The notes beneath the pieces were generated by a model. It was not told the origin of the DNA. It saw only the letters and a program-made list of their open reading frames with translations, and ran no database searches. 16,332 nucleotides of DNA, from positions 1-16,332 of the forward strand of contig CAMNNS010000024.1 of the NCBI GenBank assembly GCA_946545765.1. The letters are read 5' to 3'. Made by a program: the position numbers and the translations under genes. Source of the DNA: an uncultured Bacteroidales bacterium (GTDB taxonomy: Bacteria; Bacteroidota; Bacteroidia; Bacteroidales; UBA932). Shown here piece by piece: positions 1 to 7,913 of this stretch (its first letter is position 1; the number at the start of each line of letters is the position of its first letter).

Positions 1-2012
1 TTGCCAACTTTAAAGAGGGGTTAAGCGTTCTTGAATATTTTATCTCTACTCACGGAGCTCGTAAAGGTTTAGCAGATACCGCTCTTAAAACAGCAGACGC
101 AGGTTATCTGACAAGAAGACTTGTAGATGTTTCTCACGATGTGATTGTTACAGAAGAGGATTGTGGTACTTTGAGAGGACTCGTTGCAACAGAGATTAAA
201 AATAAAGATGAAGTTGTTGAAACCTTATATGACAGAATTTTAGGTAGAACAACTGTTCACGATATTTTCAATCCTATAGATGGTACACTTTTAATTGCTG
301 CAGGTGAGGAGATTACAGAAGAGATTGCTGCTAAAATAGAAGAACTACCTATTGAGGCAGTAGAGATTCGTTCTGTATTGACATGTGAAAGCAAGAAAGG
401 TGTTTGTGCTAAATGTTATGGTAGAAATCTTGCAAGAAATAAGATGGTTGAAAAGGGCGAGGTTGTAGGTGTTATTGCAGCACAATCTATCGGTGAGCCA
501 GGAACACAGCTTACACTTCGTACATTCCACGTGGGAGGTACAGCTTCTGCCTCTGTTGCAGAGAACGAAATTGTCTCTAAATATGATGGAAAACTTCTAT
601 TTGAAGAGTTAAGAACTTTAGATAAAAAAGAGGGTAAGAATACTAAAACTATCGTGATGGGTCGTGCTACAGAGCTTAAAATTGTAAATAGCGATAGTGG
701 TATGACTATGAGTGAATACCGTATCCCATATGGTTCTACACTATATTTCAAAAATGGAGATACAGTTAAGAAAGGGGATAGAATTTGTGAATGGGACGCT
801 TATAATGCCCTCACACTCGCCGATGTAGATGGTAAAATTGCTTACGAATCATTGATAGAAAACGAGACCTTTAAATCTGAAACTATTGATGAATTCTCTG
901 AACATTCAGACTTAGTTGTTATTGAATCTAAAGATAAAAATAAGAACCCTGCTATTAAGATTATTTCTGCAGATGGCACTGAATTAAAGAGTTACAACCT
1001 CCCTGTTGGTGCGCATATTATGGTTAAGAATAAACAAAGTGTTAAAGCCGGAGATATTCTTGTTAAAATTCCAAGAGCAGCAACATCAAAAGCAGGAGAT
1101 ATTACAGGAGGTCTTCCTCGTGTAACAGAATTGTTTGAGGCTCGTAACCCTTCTAATCCAGCAATAGTTGCAGAGATAAATGGTGATGTTGAGATGGGTA
1201 AAATTAAGAGGGGTAACAGAGAGATTATTATTAAGTCTAAAACCGGTGAGCAAAAAACCTATTTGGTTCCGTTAACCAAACAGATTCTTGTTCAAGAAAA
1301 TGATTATGTTAGAGCTGGAGATCCACTTTCAGACGGAGCTATTGCACCAAGCGATATCCTTGCGATATTAGGTCCTACTAAAGTGCAAGAATATATTGTA
1401 AATGAAGTTCAAGCAGTTTACAGAATGCAAGGTGTTAAAATTAACGACAAACATTTTGAGGTTATAGTAAGACAAATGATGCGTAAAGTTCAAGTTGTTG
1501 ACCCGGGAGATACACGCTTCTTACCAGAGCAACTTGTTGATCGTCAGGAGTTCTTTAGACAAAATGATGAACTATGGGATAAGAAAGTTGTTGTAGATGC
1601 TGGAGATTCTAAAAATCTTAAACCTGGTCAGATTGTAACAATCAGAGAATTAAAAGAGGAAAATTCTTCTCTTAAACGCCAGGCACTAAAGATTGTAGAG
1701 GCAAGAAATCCAATTCCAGCAACCGCAGATCAGATATTACAAGGTATCACAAGGGCTGCCCTTAAAACTAATAGTTTTATGAGTGCCGCTTCGTTCCAAG
1801 AGACAACAAAAGTACTCTCAGATGCCGCAATTCACGGTAAGACAGACTACTTAGAAGGTCTAAAAGAGAATGTAATTTGTGGTCACCATATCCCTGCAGG
1901 TACAGGACTAAGAGATTATGATAAACTTGTTGTAACCTCTGCTGCGGAGTACAATAAGCTAATGAAAGCTCAACAACAACTTATACAAGAAGAAATTACT
2001 GAAGAAATTTAA
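1..2012 (+). CDS. rpoC: DNA-directed RNA polymerase subunit beta' (5'-truncated by the window edge)
   Basis: This is the C-terminal half of the RNA polymerase beta' subunit, part of the catalytic core. The frame is open from base 3, with no start codon in the window, and gives 669 residues. It enters at the bridge helix (FISTHGARKGLADTALKTA, about 36-95). The four beta' zinc-ligand cysteines follow (codons at 162, 384, 405 and 414; the last three lie in CESKKGVCAKC). The trigger-loop start (IGEPGTQLTLRTFHVGG) is at 489-539. Between it and DITGGLPRVTELFEARNP (about 1097-1150) lie roughly 190 residues that match the E. coli SI3 insertion with its sandwich-barrel domains. The C-terminal segment (YIVNEVQAVYRMQGVKINDK, then SAASFQETTKVL) is conserved. 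An ATG/GTG start near 141 would cut the bridge helix off and is not real. No frameshift is seen. Confidence 0.98.
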   Translation, partial: ANFKEGLSVLEYFISTHGARKGLADTALKTADAGYLTRRLVDVSHDVIVTEEDCGTLRGLVATEIKNKDEVVETLYDRILGRTTVHDIFNPIDGTLLIAAGEEITEEIAAKIEELPIEAVEIRSVLTCESKKGVCAKCYGRNLARNKMVEKGEVVGVIAAQSIGEPGTQLTLRTFHVGGTASASVAENEIVSKYDGKLLFEELRTLDKKEGKNTKTIVMGRATELKIVNSDSGMTMSEYRIPYGSTLYFKNGDTVKKGDRICEWDAYNALTLADVDGKIAYESLIENETFKSETIDEFSEHSDLVVIESKDKNKNPAIKIISADGTELKSYNLPVGAHIMVKNKQSVKAGDILVKIPRAATSKAGDITGGLPRVTELFEARNPSNPAIVAEINGDVEMGKIKRGNREIIIKSKTGEQKTYLVPLTKQILVQENDYVRAGDPLSDGAIAPSDILAILGPTKVQEYIVNEVQAVYRMQGVKINDKHFEVIVRQMMRKVQVVDPGDTRFLPEQLVDRQEFFRQNDELWDKKVVVDAGDSKNLKPGQIVTIRELKEENSSLKRQALKIVEARNPIPATADQILQGITRAALKTNSFMSAASFQETTKVLSDAAIHGKTDYLEGLKENVICGHHIPAGTGLRDYDKLVVTSAAEYNKLMKAQQQLIQEEITEEI

Positions 2013-2023
2013 CCAATACCATT

Positions 2024-3136
2024 ATGAAAAGAATATTATTTCTAATGGCAGCCGCATTTGTACTATTTGCATGCCAAAATAAAAAGGAGGGTTATAAAAT
2101 AACTCTTAATTTTGAGGACAGCACCGCATTTGAAGGGTGTAAACTTGTACTCTCTGATAGAGATACAACTATCAATGATACAGTTTCTGTTCTTAACAAC
2201 AAAGCAGAATTCGTTGGAGTTACAGACGATGTTAAGAGGGTAATAATTAAAGCTATAGATAAGAAGTTTTCTAAATCTTTATTCTTAGAAAACGCACAAT
2301 ATACTATAACTGTTTTCTCAGAAAACAATAGTATTATATTAGGCGGTGGGGAACTTCAAAAGGTTACAGATTCATTAAGTAATGCAGTAAATGAATTTGC
2401 CAAAACCTTTGCTAACGTAGAAGATATGGATCAGTTATATGAGCTATATGACAAAGCAGAAACTCAAGAGCAAAAAGATTCTATCAGAAATATCTTTCGT
2501 AGTATTAGCGAAAAGAGGGAGGAGATTTACAATAACTATCTCAATGAGAACCCTAAATCTCTATATGCTCTATACAATGCTGCAAGCCAAGCTCCTTTTA
2601 CAGCTACCGACAGTTTACAAAAACTATACGATAGATTTGTAAATATACCTGAATTTTCTAATAAAGCTTACTTAAAGAGAATTAAAGAGAATTTAGATAA
2701 GAAATTAGCTCTTGCACCGGGGCAACAAGCTCCTGATTTTACACTAAATGACCCAGATGGCAACCCTATCAAATTATCCGATTTTTATGTAAAAAACAAA
2801 ATTACAATGATCGATTTTTGGGCTTCATGGTGTGGACCTTGCAGAGCATTCAACCCAACTCTTACTAAACTTTATGCTAAATATAAAAATAAAGGTTTTG
2901 GGATACTTGGAGTATCGTTAGATAGAGACCATGATAGCTGGATAAAAGGGATAAAAGATGACAAACTTGAATGGACACATGTTTCTGACCTAAAATACTG
3001 GGATTCAGAGGCAGGGAGAATGTACAACATATCATCTATCCCACAAAGTTACTTTGTTGATCAAACAGGTAAAATTGTTCTTCAATCACCGAGTCACGAA
3101 GAGATAGAGAAATTCCTTGAAGAGAATTTTAAATAA
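2024..3136 (+). CDS. TlpA-like thiol-disulfide oxidoreductase lipoprotein (DUF4369-like N-terminus)
   Basis: A 370-residue envelope protein predicted to handle thiol-disulfide exchange. The N-terminus (MKRILFLMAAAFVLFAC) is a lipoprotein signal with the lipidated Cys at residue 17. Residues about 22-110 form a beta-rich segment like the DUF4369 domain often found in front of Bacteroidetes thioredoxin-like proteins. A charged, probably helical linker follows (about 110-230). The C-terminal thioredoxin/AhpC-TSA-type fold (about 233-370) opens with APDFTLNDPDG, carries the redox motif WCGPC (Cys270 and Cys273), and has the cis-proline loop SSIPQSYFVD. It starts 11 bases after rpoC on the same strand, so it may be read through from the RNA polymerase operon. 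An RNA-polymerase-related function is not implied. Likely roles are reductant delivery to periplasmic proteins or cytochrome maturation. The family is clear; the exact partner is not. Confidence 0.92.
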   Translation: MKRILFLMAAAFVLFACQNKKEGYKITLNFEDSTAFEGCKLVLSDRDTTINDTVSVLNNKAEFVGVTDDVKRVIIKAIDKKFSKSLFLENAQYTITVFSENNSIILGGGELQKVTDSLSNAVNEFAKTFANVEDMDQLYELYDKAETQEQKDSIRNIFRSISEKREEIYNNYLNENPKSLYALYNAASQAPFTATDSLQKLYDRFVNIPEFSNKAYLKRIKENLDKKLALAPGQQAPDFTLNDPDGNPIKLSDFYVKNKITMIDFWASWCGPCRAFNPTLTKLYAKYKNKGFGILGVSLDRDHDSWIKGIKDDKLEWTHVSDLKYWDSEAGRMYNISSIPQSYFVDQTGKIVLQSPSHEEIEKFLEENFK

Positions 3137-3173
3137 ATTGATCTAATCCCAAAGTTGGACAGATTAAAATTTT

Positions 3174-3214
3174 AAAAGAAAAGAGTTCAGTATTATACTG
3201 AACTCTTTTCTTTT
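3174..3214. terminator. bidirectional rho-independent-type terminator
   Basis: A perfect 20-bp inverted repeat (left arm AAAAGAAAAGAGTTCAGTAT) around a single central T. The A-rich outer left arm and T-rich outer right arm give a U-tract on either strand. It lies between the convergent thioredoxin-like lipoprotein gene and manA, so it can serve both. In practice a few central bases would form the loop. Confidence 0.85.
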
Positions 3215-3289
3215 AATCTCAACTCTATATAATACCATTGCTTTTGAGTGTAGATTGGTGTTGCATAACACTTTGGCTCATCTCAAAAC

Positions 3290-4273
3290 TTATAAATACG
3301 CCTCTATAAATTGCAAATTATCAATAGATTCTATATCAACTTGTTGTAAAGAAGCAGGCAGGAACAATAGATCCTCTTTAGAGATTTTTTCTGAATAACA
3401 TTGTTTTTCTAAAGAATAAGAAATTTTCCCTTCACCTTTTGTAACATAAATAATAAAAAAGGAATCTTGTTGTGATAGGTCTAAATGGTAAAAATTTTCT
3501 TTGCCACATTTTGCCCTACATATCTTATCCAAATTTATGAAATTTACTTTAAAGTACTGAGAATTAAGCAAATTAACCTTTGCAACATAGCCCTCAAAAA
3601 CATTTTTCTGAACCATTTTCAGATTAAAGTCAACACTCTCTAAGGCTTTATCAATATCTAATTTCCTTTTATTACCCCGACTATCAACCCTATCATAATC
3701 ATATAACCTATAAGTAGTCTGTGATGGCTGCTGAATCTCAAGTAGGGTAATCCCCTCACCTATAGAATGTACCAAACCGGCAGGGGTAAAAAAATAATCC
3801 CCACTTTTTGTATCAAAAGATTTGAGTAATTCTGTTATATTATTTTTATCGCGATTAGGCTCTTGAAACGACTCTGTAAATTTCTTATTATCTACTCCAT
3901 CATTAAATCCACCAATGATCTTTGCATTATCCTTTGTTTCAAGGATATACCACATCTCATTCTTTCCTTTAGCCTCCTCCCCAAATTGAGTAGAAATTTT
4001 TTGTGCTTTCTCATCTGAAGGGTGGACCTGAACAGAGAGTTGTTGATTTGTTTTAATTACTTTTACAAGAAGTGGAAATTCCTCTCTATGCCTCGCATAA
4101 ATCTTTTTCCCAACAATTGTCTCTTTGTATTTTTGAATAAGTTCTGATAATGTAACACAACCATTATAAGGAGTTACAAGGGTAGATTCTCTCCCTTTTA
4201 CACAAGAGAGAATCCACTCCTCGACTCCCCAAATAGCCTCTACATCTATTTTATTAAATCTAAAAGGTTGCAT
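3290..4273 (-). CDS. manA: mannose-6-phosphate isomerase, class I (type I PMI)
   Basis: Interconverts mannose-6-phosphate and fructose-6-phosphate in the cytosol, linking glycolysis to GDP-mannose/GDP-fucose supply or to mannose use. The protein has 327 residues. The zinc site of cupin-type PMIs is intact: Gln82 and His84 in QVHPSD, Glu106 in KNEMWYIL, and His169 in GLVHSIGEG. The family motif TTYRLYDYDR, with its Arg at 189, follows. The N-terminus is odd: IWGVEEWILS (residues 14-23) runs straight from the WG to the E-W-x-x-S part, so the loop usually between WGG and GESWE is almost absent. The gene lies 34 bases downstream of hppA on the same strand and is probably cotranscribed with it. 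The terminator at 3174-3214 lies just beyond its stop codon. Confidence 0.93.
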   Translation of the reverse strand: MQPFRFNKIDVEAIWGVEEWILSCVKGRESTLVTPYNGCVTLSELIQKYKETIVGKKIYARHREEFPLLVKVIKTNQQLSVQVHPSDEKAQKISTQFGEEAKGKNEMWYILETKDNAKIIGGFNDGVDNKKFTESFQEPNRDKNNITELLKSFDTKSGDYFFTPAGLVHSIGEGITLLEIQQPSQTTYRLYDYDRVDSRGNKRKLDIDKALESVDFNLKMVQKNVFEGYVAKVNLLNSQYFKVNFINLDKICRAKCGKENFYHLDLSQQDSFFIIYVTKGEGKISYSLEKQCYSEKISKEDLLFLPASLQQVDIESIDNLQFIEAYL

Positions 4274-4307
4274 ATTGTATTATCAGAAATATCTACAAAT
4301 CAAGCTT

Positions 4308-6530
4308 TTAAAATAGATTAATAGCAACAGTTACACCCGCCATTACTATAGAGACCATGCTCATCAATTTTATCAGAATATTTAGAGAAGGACCGCTTGT
4401 ATCTTTAAACGGATCTCCTACTGTATCCCCTACCACAGTTGCTTTATGTGCATAAGAGCCTTTACCACCGATATTTCCCTCTTCTACAAACTTCTTTGCA
4501 TTATCCCATGCACCACCAGAATTTGCCATAAAAACTGCAAGGACAAAGCCACTTGATAATCCACCTGCCAAAAGCCCTAAAACTCCTGCTACACCTAAAA
4601 CTAACCCCACAATAATAGGGGCAGCAATAGCTAATAAAGATGAACCAAGCATCTCTCTTTGAGCACTTCTTGTAGAGATTTCTACACATCTTGCATAATC
4701 TGGAATAGAGGTTCCATCTAAAATACCTTTGTTTGTATTGAATTGTCTTCTAACCTCTTCTACCATTTTTTGTGCAGCTCTTCCAACCGCTCCCATTGTC
4801 AAACCGCAGAATAAAAATGCCAACATTGCACCAATAAAAATACCAACAAGTACTTTTGGATTCATTAAATCTACTCCATACCACTCCATAAAATCGCTTA
4901 TAGAAGCAGATTTTATCTCTGCTACAGAGAGGGTTATCTTATCTGTAATATTTGCCAAGCCGTTAGAAGCACTCTCTGCAATTCTAATTAAAGCAATTTT
5001 AATCTCCTCTATATAAGAGGCTAATAAAGCTAAGGCTGTAAGTGCCGCTGAACCAATTGCAAAACCTTTACCTGTAGCAGCTGTTGTGTTTCCAAGTGCA
5101 TCCAGTATATCTGTTCTATTTCTTACCTCTTCGCCAAGTTCACTCATTTGTGCGTTTCCACCTGCATTATCGGCAATAGGACCATAAGCGTCTGTTGCTA
5201 AAGTAATTCCAAGAGTAGATAACATACCAACTGCTGCTATGCCAATACCATATAATCCCAATCTTAAAGAGTTATCAGATGCAAAGTTTGTAATATCAAA
5301 TTCAATTGCACACAAATAAGATAAAATAATAGCAACCCCTATTGTGAGTACAGGTATTGCTGTAGAAATCATACCGGTACCAATACCCGATATGATAACA
5401 GTGGCTGGTCCGGTCTCTGCACTTTTTGCAATTTTTTGCGTAGGTTTAAAAGAATGAGAAGTATAATACTCTGTAACTTTGCCTATTATAATACCAGCGA
5501 GTAAACCAACTACAACAGAGAAAGATATACCAAGCCAATTCTTAATACCTAAAAAATACAGAATTAAGAAAGAACATATCGCGATAAAGAAAGCGGCAAA
5601 ATTTACCCCTACACTCAAAGATTTCAAGAGTTGGTTCATACCCGCATTTTCTTTTGTTTTAACAAGATAAATTCCTATAACAGAAAGGAATACACCAACG
5701 GCAGCTATTAACATAGGGGCAAAAACACCTTTTAATTGCATACTCTCACCAAAGGAGATAAAAGCACTTGCTCCGAGGGCTGCAGTTGCAAGGATACTAC
5801 CACAATAAGATTCATAGAGGTCTGCCCCCATACCTGCAACATCACCGACATTATCACCAACATTATCTGCTATAGTTGCAGGATTTCTTGGATCATCTTC
5901 AGGTACACCTGCTTCTACTTTTCCAACTAAATCTGCTCCGACATCTGCTGCTTTGGTATATATTCCACCACCAACCCTTGCAAATAGAGCTTGTGTAGAG
6001 GCTCCCATTCCAAAAGTTAGCATTGTAGTGGTTATAGTTATAAGGTCATTCTCATAAATTGGATGCAAAATTAAAAACCAAACTGATATATCAAGAAGGC
6101 CTAAACCTACTACTGTTAAGCCCATTACGGCACCACTTCTAAAGGCTACTTTAAGACCTGAATTAAGAGATTTCTGAGCCGCATTGGCACAACGGGCAGA
6201 GGCATAAGTTGCCGTTTTCATCCCGATAAATCCTGCCAACAAACTAAATAATCCACCTGTTACAAAAGCAAATGGAACCCAAGGGTTTTGTATGTTAAAC
6301 ACATACGCAAGAATAGTAAAAATTGCCACCAAAACTAAAAAAACAATACCTACTACTTTGTATTGTTGTTTTAAATAAGCCATAGCTCCCTCTCTTACAT
6401 ACTTAGCAATCTCTTTCATTCGTGGGGTACCTTCATCCTGTGCAAGCATCTGTCTGTAAAATAGAAACGCAAAAAATAAAGCAACTACAGATGCCAATGG
6501 AACCAAATAAAAAATAAGAATTTCTTTCAT
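4308..6530 (-). CDS. hppA: membrane-bound ion-translocating pyrophosphatase (K+-dependent type)
   Basis: An integral inner-membrane pump that couples pyrophosphate hydrolysis to export of H+ and/or Na+. At 740 residues it is normal length, with around 16 hydrophobic segments. The pyrophosphate/Mg-binding signature DVGADLVGKVE is at 196-206, followed by the acidic stretch PEDDPRNPATIADNVGDN (210-227). A second acidic cluster (ATDAYGPIADNAGGNAQMSE) is at 445-464, and a third (GDTVGDPFKDTSGPS) at 701-715. GNTTAATGKG (480-489) has Ala at the position that is Lys in K+-independent enzymes, so a K+-dependent enzyme is predicted. Such enzymes pump Na+, H+ or both, and dual Na+/H+ pumping is known in Bacteroides. 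I cannot decide the ion by eye. It begins 95 bases after murI and precedes manA by 34 bases. Confidence 0.96.
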   Translation of the reverse strand: MKEILIFYLVPLASVVALFFAFLFYRQMLAQDEGTPRMKEIAKYVREGAMAYLKQQYKVVGIVFLVLVAIFTILAYVFNIQNPWVPFAFVTGGLFSLLAGFIGMKTATYASARCANAAQKSLNSGLKVAFRSGAVMGLTVVGLGLLDISVWFLILHPIYENDLITITTTMLTFGMGASTQALFARVGGGIYTKAADVGADLVGKVEAGVPEDDPRNPATIADNVGDNVGDVAGMGADLYESYCGSILATAALGASAFISFGESMQLKGVFAPMLIAAVGVFLSVIGIYLVKTKENAGMNQLLKSLSVGVNFAAFFIAICSFLILYFLGIKNWLGISFSVVVGLLAGIIIGKVTEYYTSHSFKPTQKIAKSAETGPATVIISGIGTGMISTAIPVLTIGVAIILSYLCAIEFDITNFASDNSLRLGLYGIGIAAVGMLSTLGITLATDAYGPIADNAGGNAQMSELGEEVRNRTDILDALGNTTAATGKGFAIGSAALTALALLASYIEEIKIALIRIAESASNGLANITDKITLSVAEIKSASISDFMEWYGVDLMNPKVLVGIFIGAMLAFLFCGLTMGAVGRAAQKMVEEVRRQFNTNKGILDGTSIPDYARCVEISTRSAQREMLGSSLLAIAAPIIVGLVLGVAGVLGLLAGGLSSGFVLAVFMANSGGAWDNAKKFVEEGNIGGKGSYAHKATVVGDTVGDPFKDTSGPSLNILIKLMSMVSIVMAGVTVAINLF

Positions 6531-6610
6531 AGTTTTTATATAATAAATAAGCTTATAACAAGTAAAAGTCTCTTTAATTTAAACCTTATGAATAGAATAA
6601 ATTTAGGGTG

Positions 6611-6618
6611 CAAAAATA
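6611..6618 (-). promoter_or_regulatory. candidate hppA promoter -7 element
   Basis: On the minus strand this reads TATTTTTG followed by C, which fits the Bacteroidetes -7 consensus TAnnTTTG. It lies about 80 bases upstream of the hppA start, in the murI-hppA gap. No good -33 TTTG is visible at the usual 19-21 base spacing, and such matches are frequent in AT-rich DNA. Confidence 0.4.
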
Positions 6619-6625
6619 AATATTT

Positions 6626-7474
6626 TTATTTAAGTTGTTTATCTAACAATAAGAATTTTTGCGTAACAAAAGGGGTTAATTCTCCACTACTTAGAAGATT
6701 TGTACTTTTTAGTTTATTCAAAATAGAATTGGCTATCTTCTTTAAATTTGTAGTAGAAGAACCCGTTGTAGATATTATATTGTAATCTTTACTCAAATTT
6801 GGGTTTATAAATTCTCTGTTGAGACCCAATAATTCTTTCGTTCTTCTTGCAATTGCAGGGGCAGGATTATAAATCTTTAATCTGTTATTTGATACTTTAT
6901 TTATTATATCTGAGAGGAACGGATAATGGGTACATCCAAGAACTATATTGTCTGCCCCCTGCTCTATCATTGGGAGTACATATTTCTTTATAAGATTCTC
7001 TGCCTCTGAACTTTCTAAAAGATCATTTTCTACTATTTCTACCAAACCTTCACCAACCGTTTCAATTACCTTAACATCTCTTTTCTTAGCATATTCATTA
7101 GATGTGTTAATGTATAAATTCCCTTTAAATGTCCCCTCTGTAGCTAATACACCAATAACTCCACTTTTACTATTAAAAGCAGCAGGTTTTACAGCAGGCT
7201 CCATACCAACAAAAGGGATAGAAAATTTTTCTCTTAGAGTTTGTATTGCAGCTGCTGTTGCGGTATTACATGCAACTACTATAATTTCTGCCCCTTGTTT
7301 AATTAAAAAGTTAGACAACTCTATGCATCTTTGCTCTACAAAAGATTTTTCTTTTGGGCCATAAGGGCAGTAGGCAGCATCTGATATATAATAATATCTC
7401 TCTGTTGGTAAAATAGTTATCAACTCCTTCCAAACAGATAATCCGCCAACCCCAGAATCAAAAATTCCAATCAT
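6626..7474 (-). CDS. murI: glutamate racemase
   Basis: Cytosolic cofactor-independent racemase that makes D-glutamate for peptidoglycan. The protein has 282 residues, typical of the family. The start MIGIFDSGVGGLSV has the Asp6-Ser7 substrate motif. The two catalytic cysteines sit in VVACNTATA (Cys69) and LGCTHYPF (Cys181, with His183 alongside). SDAAYCPYGPK (31-41) is the usual glutamate-pocket loop. The ATG at 7474 is the only start that keeps the first strand (IGIFDSG), so it is secure. The leader is AT-rich with no Shine-Dalgarno sequence. It is the first gene of the minus-strand block, and hppA follows 95 bases after its stop. Confidence 0.96.
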   Translation of the reverse strand: MIGIFDSGVGGLSVWKELITILPTERYYYISDAAYCPYGPKEKSFVEQRCIELSNFLIKQGAEIIVVACNTATAAAIQTLREKFSIPFVGMEPAVKPAAFNSKSGVIGVLATEGTFKGNLYINTSNEYAKKRDVKVIETVGEGLVEIVENDLLESSEAENLIKKYVLPMIEQGADNIVLGCTHYPFLSDIINKVSNNRLKIYNPAPAIARRTKELLGLNREFINPNLSKDYNIISTTGSSTTNLKKIANSILNKLKSTNLLSSGELTPFVTQKFLLLDKQLK

Positions 7475-7509
7475 TATTTTTGATTATTATTAAATATAGA
7501 TTTGCAAAA

Positions 7510-7517
7510 CAAAAGTA
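7510..7517 (-). promoter_or_regulatory. candidate murI promoter -7 element
   Basis: On the minus strand this reads TACTTTTG, a full match to the Bacteroidetes TAnnTTTG -7 element, 35 bases upstream of the murI start. That would give a short leader of about 25-30 bases. The -33 element is not obvious. Confidence 0.42.
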
Positions 7518-7773
7518 CACTTTTTACATAAATAATTTATTAAATACTAAACTATTTATTTTTGATAACTACATGAGATCTCATAAGTAACTCATATTCT
7601 ATTATTTTTTATCGGTAAATAAATTTAGGTCATTTATCTCTCCGCTTAACTAATTGTAAAGTTTGGAATAAATTCGGAAACTAATCTTAAACTGATTGGA
7701 GATAGCTAAAACCCTTGAAATCAATAGTTAGTATTTAAAATAAACACAAAAGAGCAAAAAAATCTCATGAATG

Positions 7774-7806
7774 TTGATATGAATATGTTTTTTTTTACTA
7801 ACTTGC
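7774..7806 (+). promoter_or_regulatory. possible promoter of the susC-like operon
   Basis: TTG at 7774-7776 and TAACTTGC at 7799-7806 resemble a -33/-7 pair. The -7 box is one T short of TAnnTTTG and the spacing of 22 is slightly long. A T-run of ten bases (7788-7797) lies between them. A start near 7812 would leave a leader of about 100 bases. Weak support. Confidence 0.25.
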
Positions 7807-7913
7807 ATCATAATTAAGGTAAATTGCATCTACTCTACAGGTAGATTATTATAGTAAAACTTAAACATAATATAAATAACTACACTACTAAAATTTAACT
7901 TAAAATTTAACCA

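Larger units (their letters stand above)
7475..7913. other. 438-base gene-free region between divergent murI and susC-like genes
   Basis: Very AT-rich, with no ORF of credible length and no recognisable tRNA, riboswitch or repeat array. It should carry the murI promoter (minus strand) and the promoter and long leader of the susC-like operon (plus strand). Several TAnnTTTG matches occur on the plus strand (for example 7497-7504 and 7557-7564), but none has a convincing -33 partner. A small inverted repeat ATCTAC/GTAGAT (7828-7833 and 7841-7846) lies in the predicted susC leader. I see no divergently encoded regulator. Confidence 0.6.

Noticed and set aside
141..143. Possible start of a shorter ORF in the rpoC frame
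   Set aside because: The frame is open to the window edge and encodes the conserved bridge helix upstream, so this is an internal codon.
3242..3288. Nested small inverted repeats (TTTTGAG/CTCAAAA around GTGTT/AACAC) just past the manA stop
   Set aside because: The arms are short, with large unpaired gaps and no U-tract, and a far stronger terminator lies 30 bases further on. Chance is more likely than a functional structure.
4729..5930. Several plus-strand ORFs of 63-95 codons inside hppA
   Set aside because: All are antisense to conserved pyrophosphatase sequence, with no plausible leaders or motifs.
6948..7364. 138-codon ORF on the plus strand inside murI
   Set aside because: It is antisense to a fully conserved glutamate racemase and shows low-complexity shadow composition with no recognisable features.
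7497..7564. Additional TAnnTTTG matches on the plus strand upstream of the susC-like gene
   Set aside because: No -33 partner at the right spacing, and such matches are common in DNA this AT-rich.
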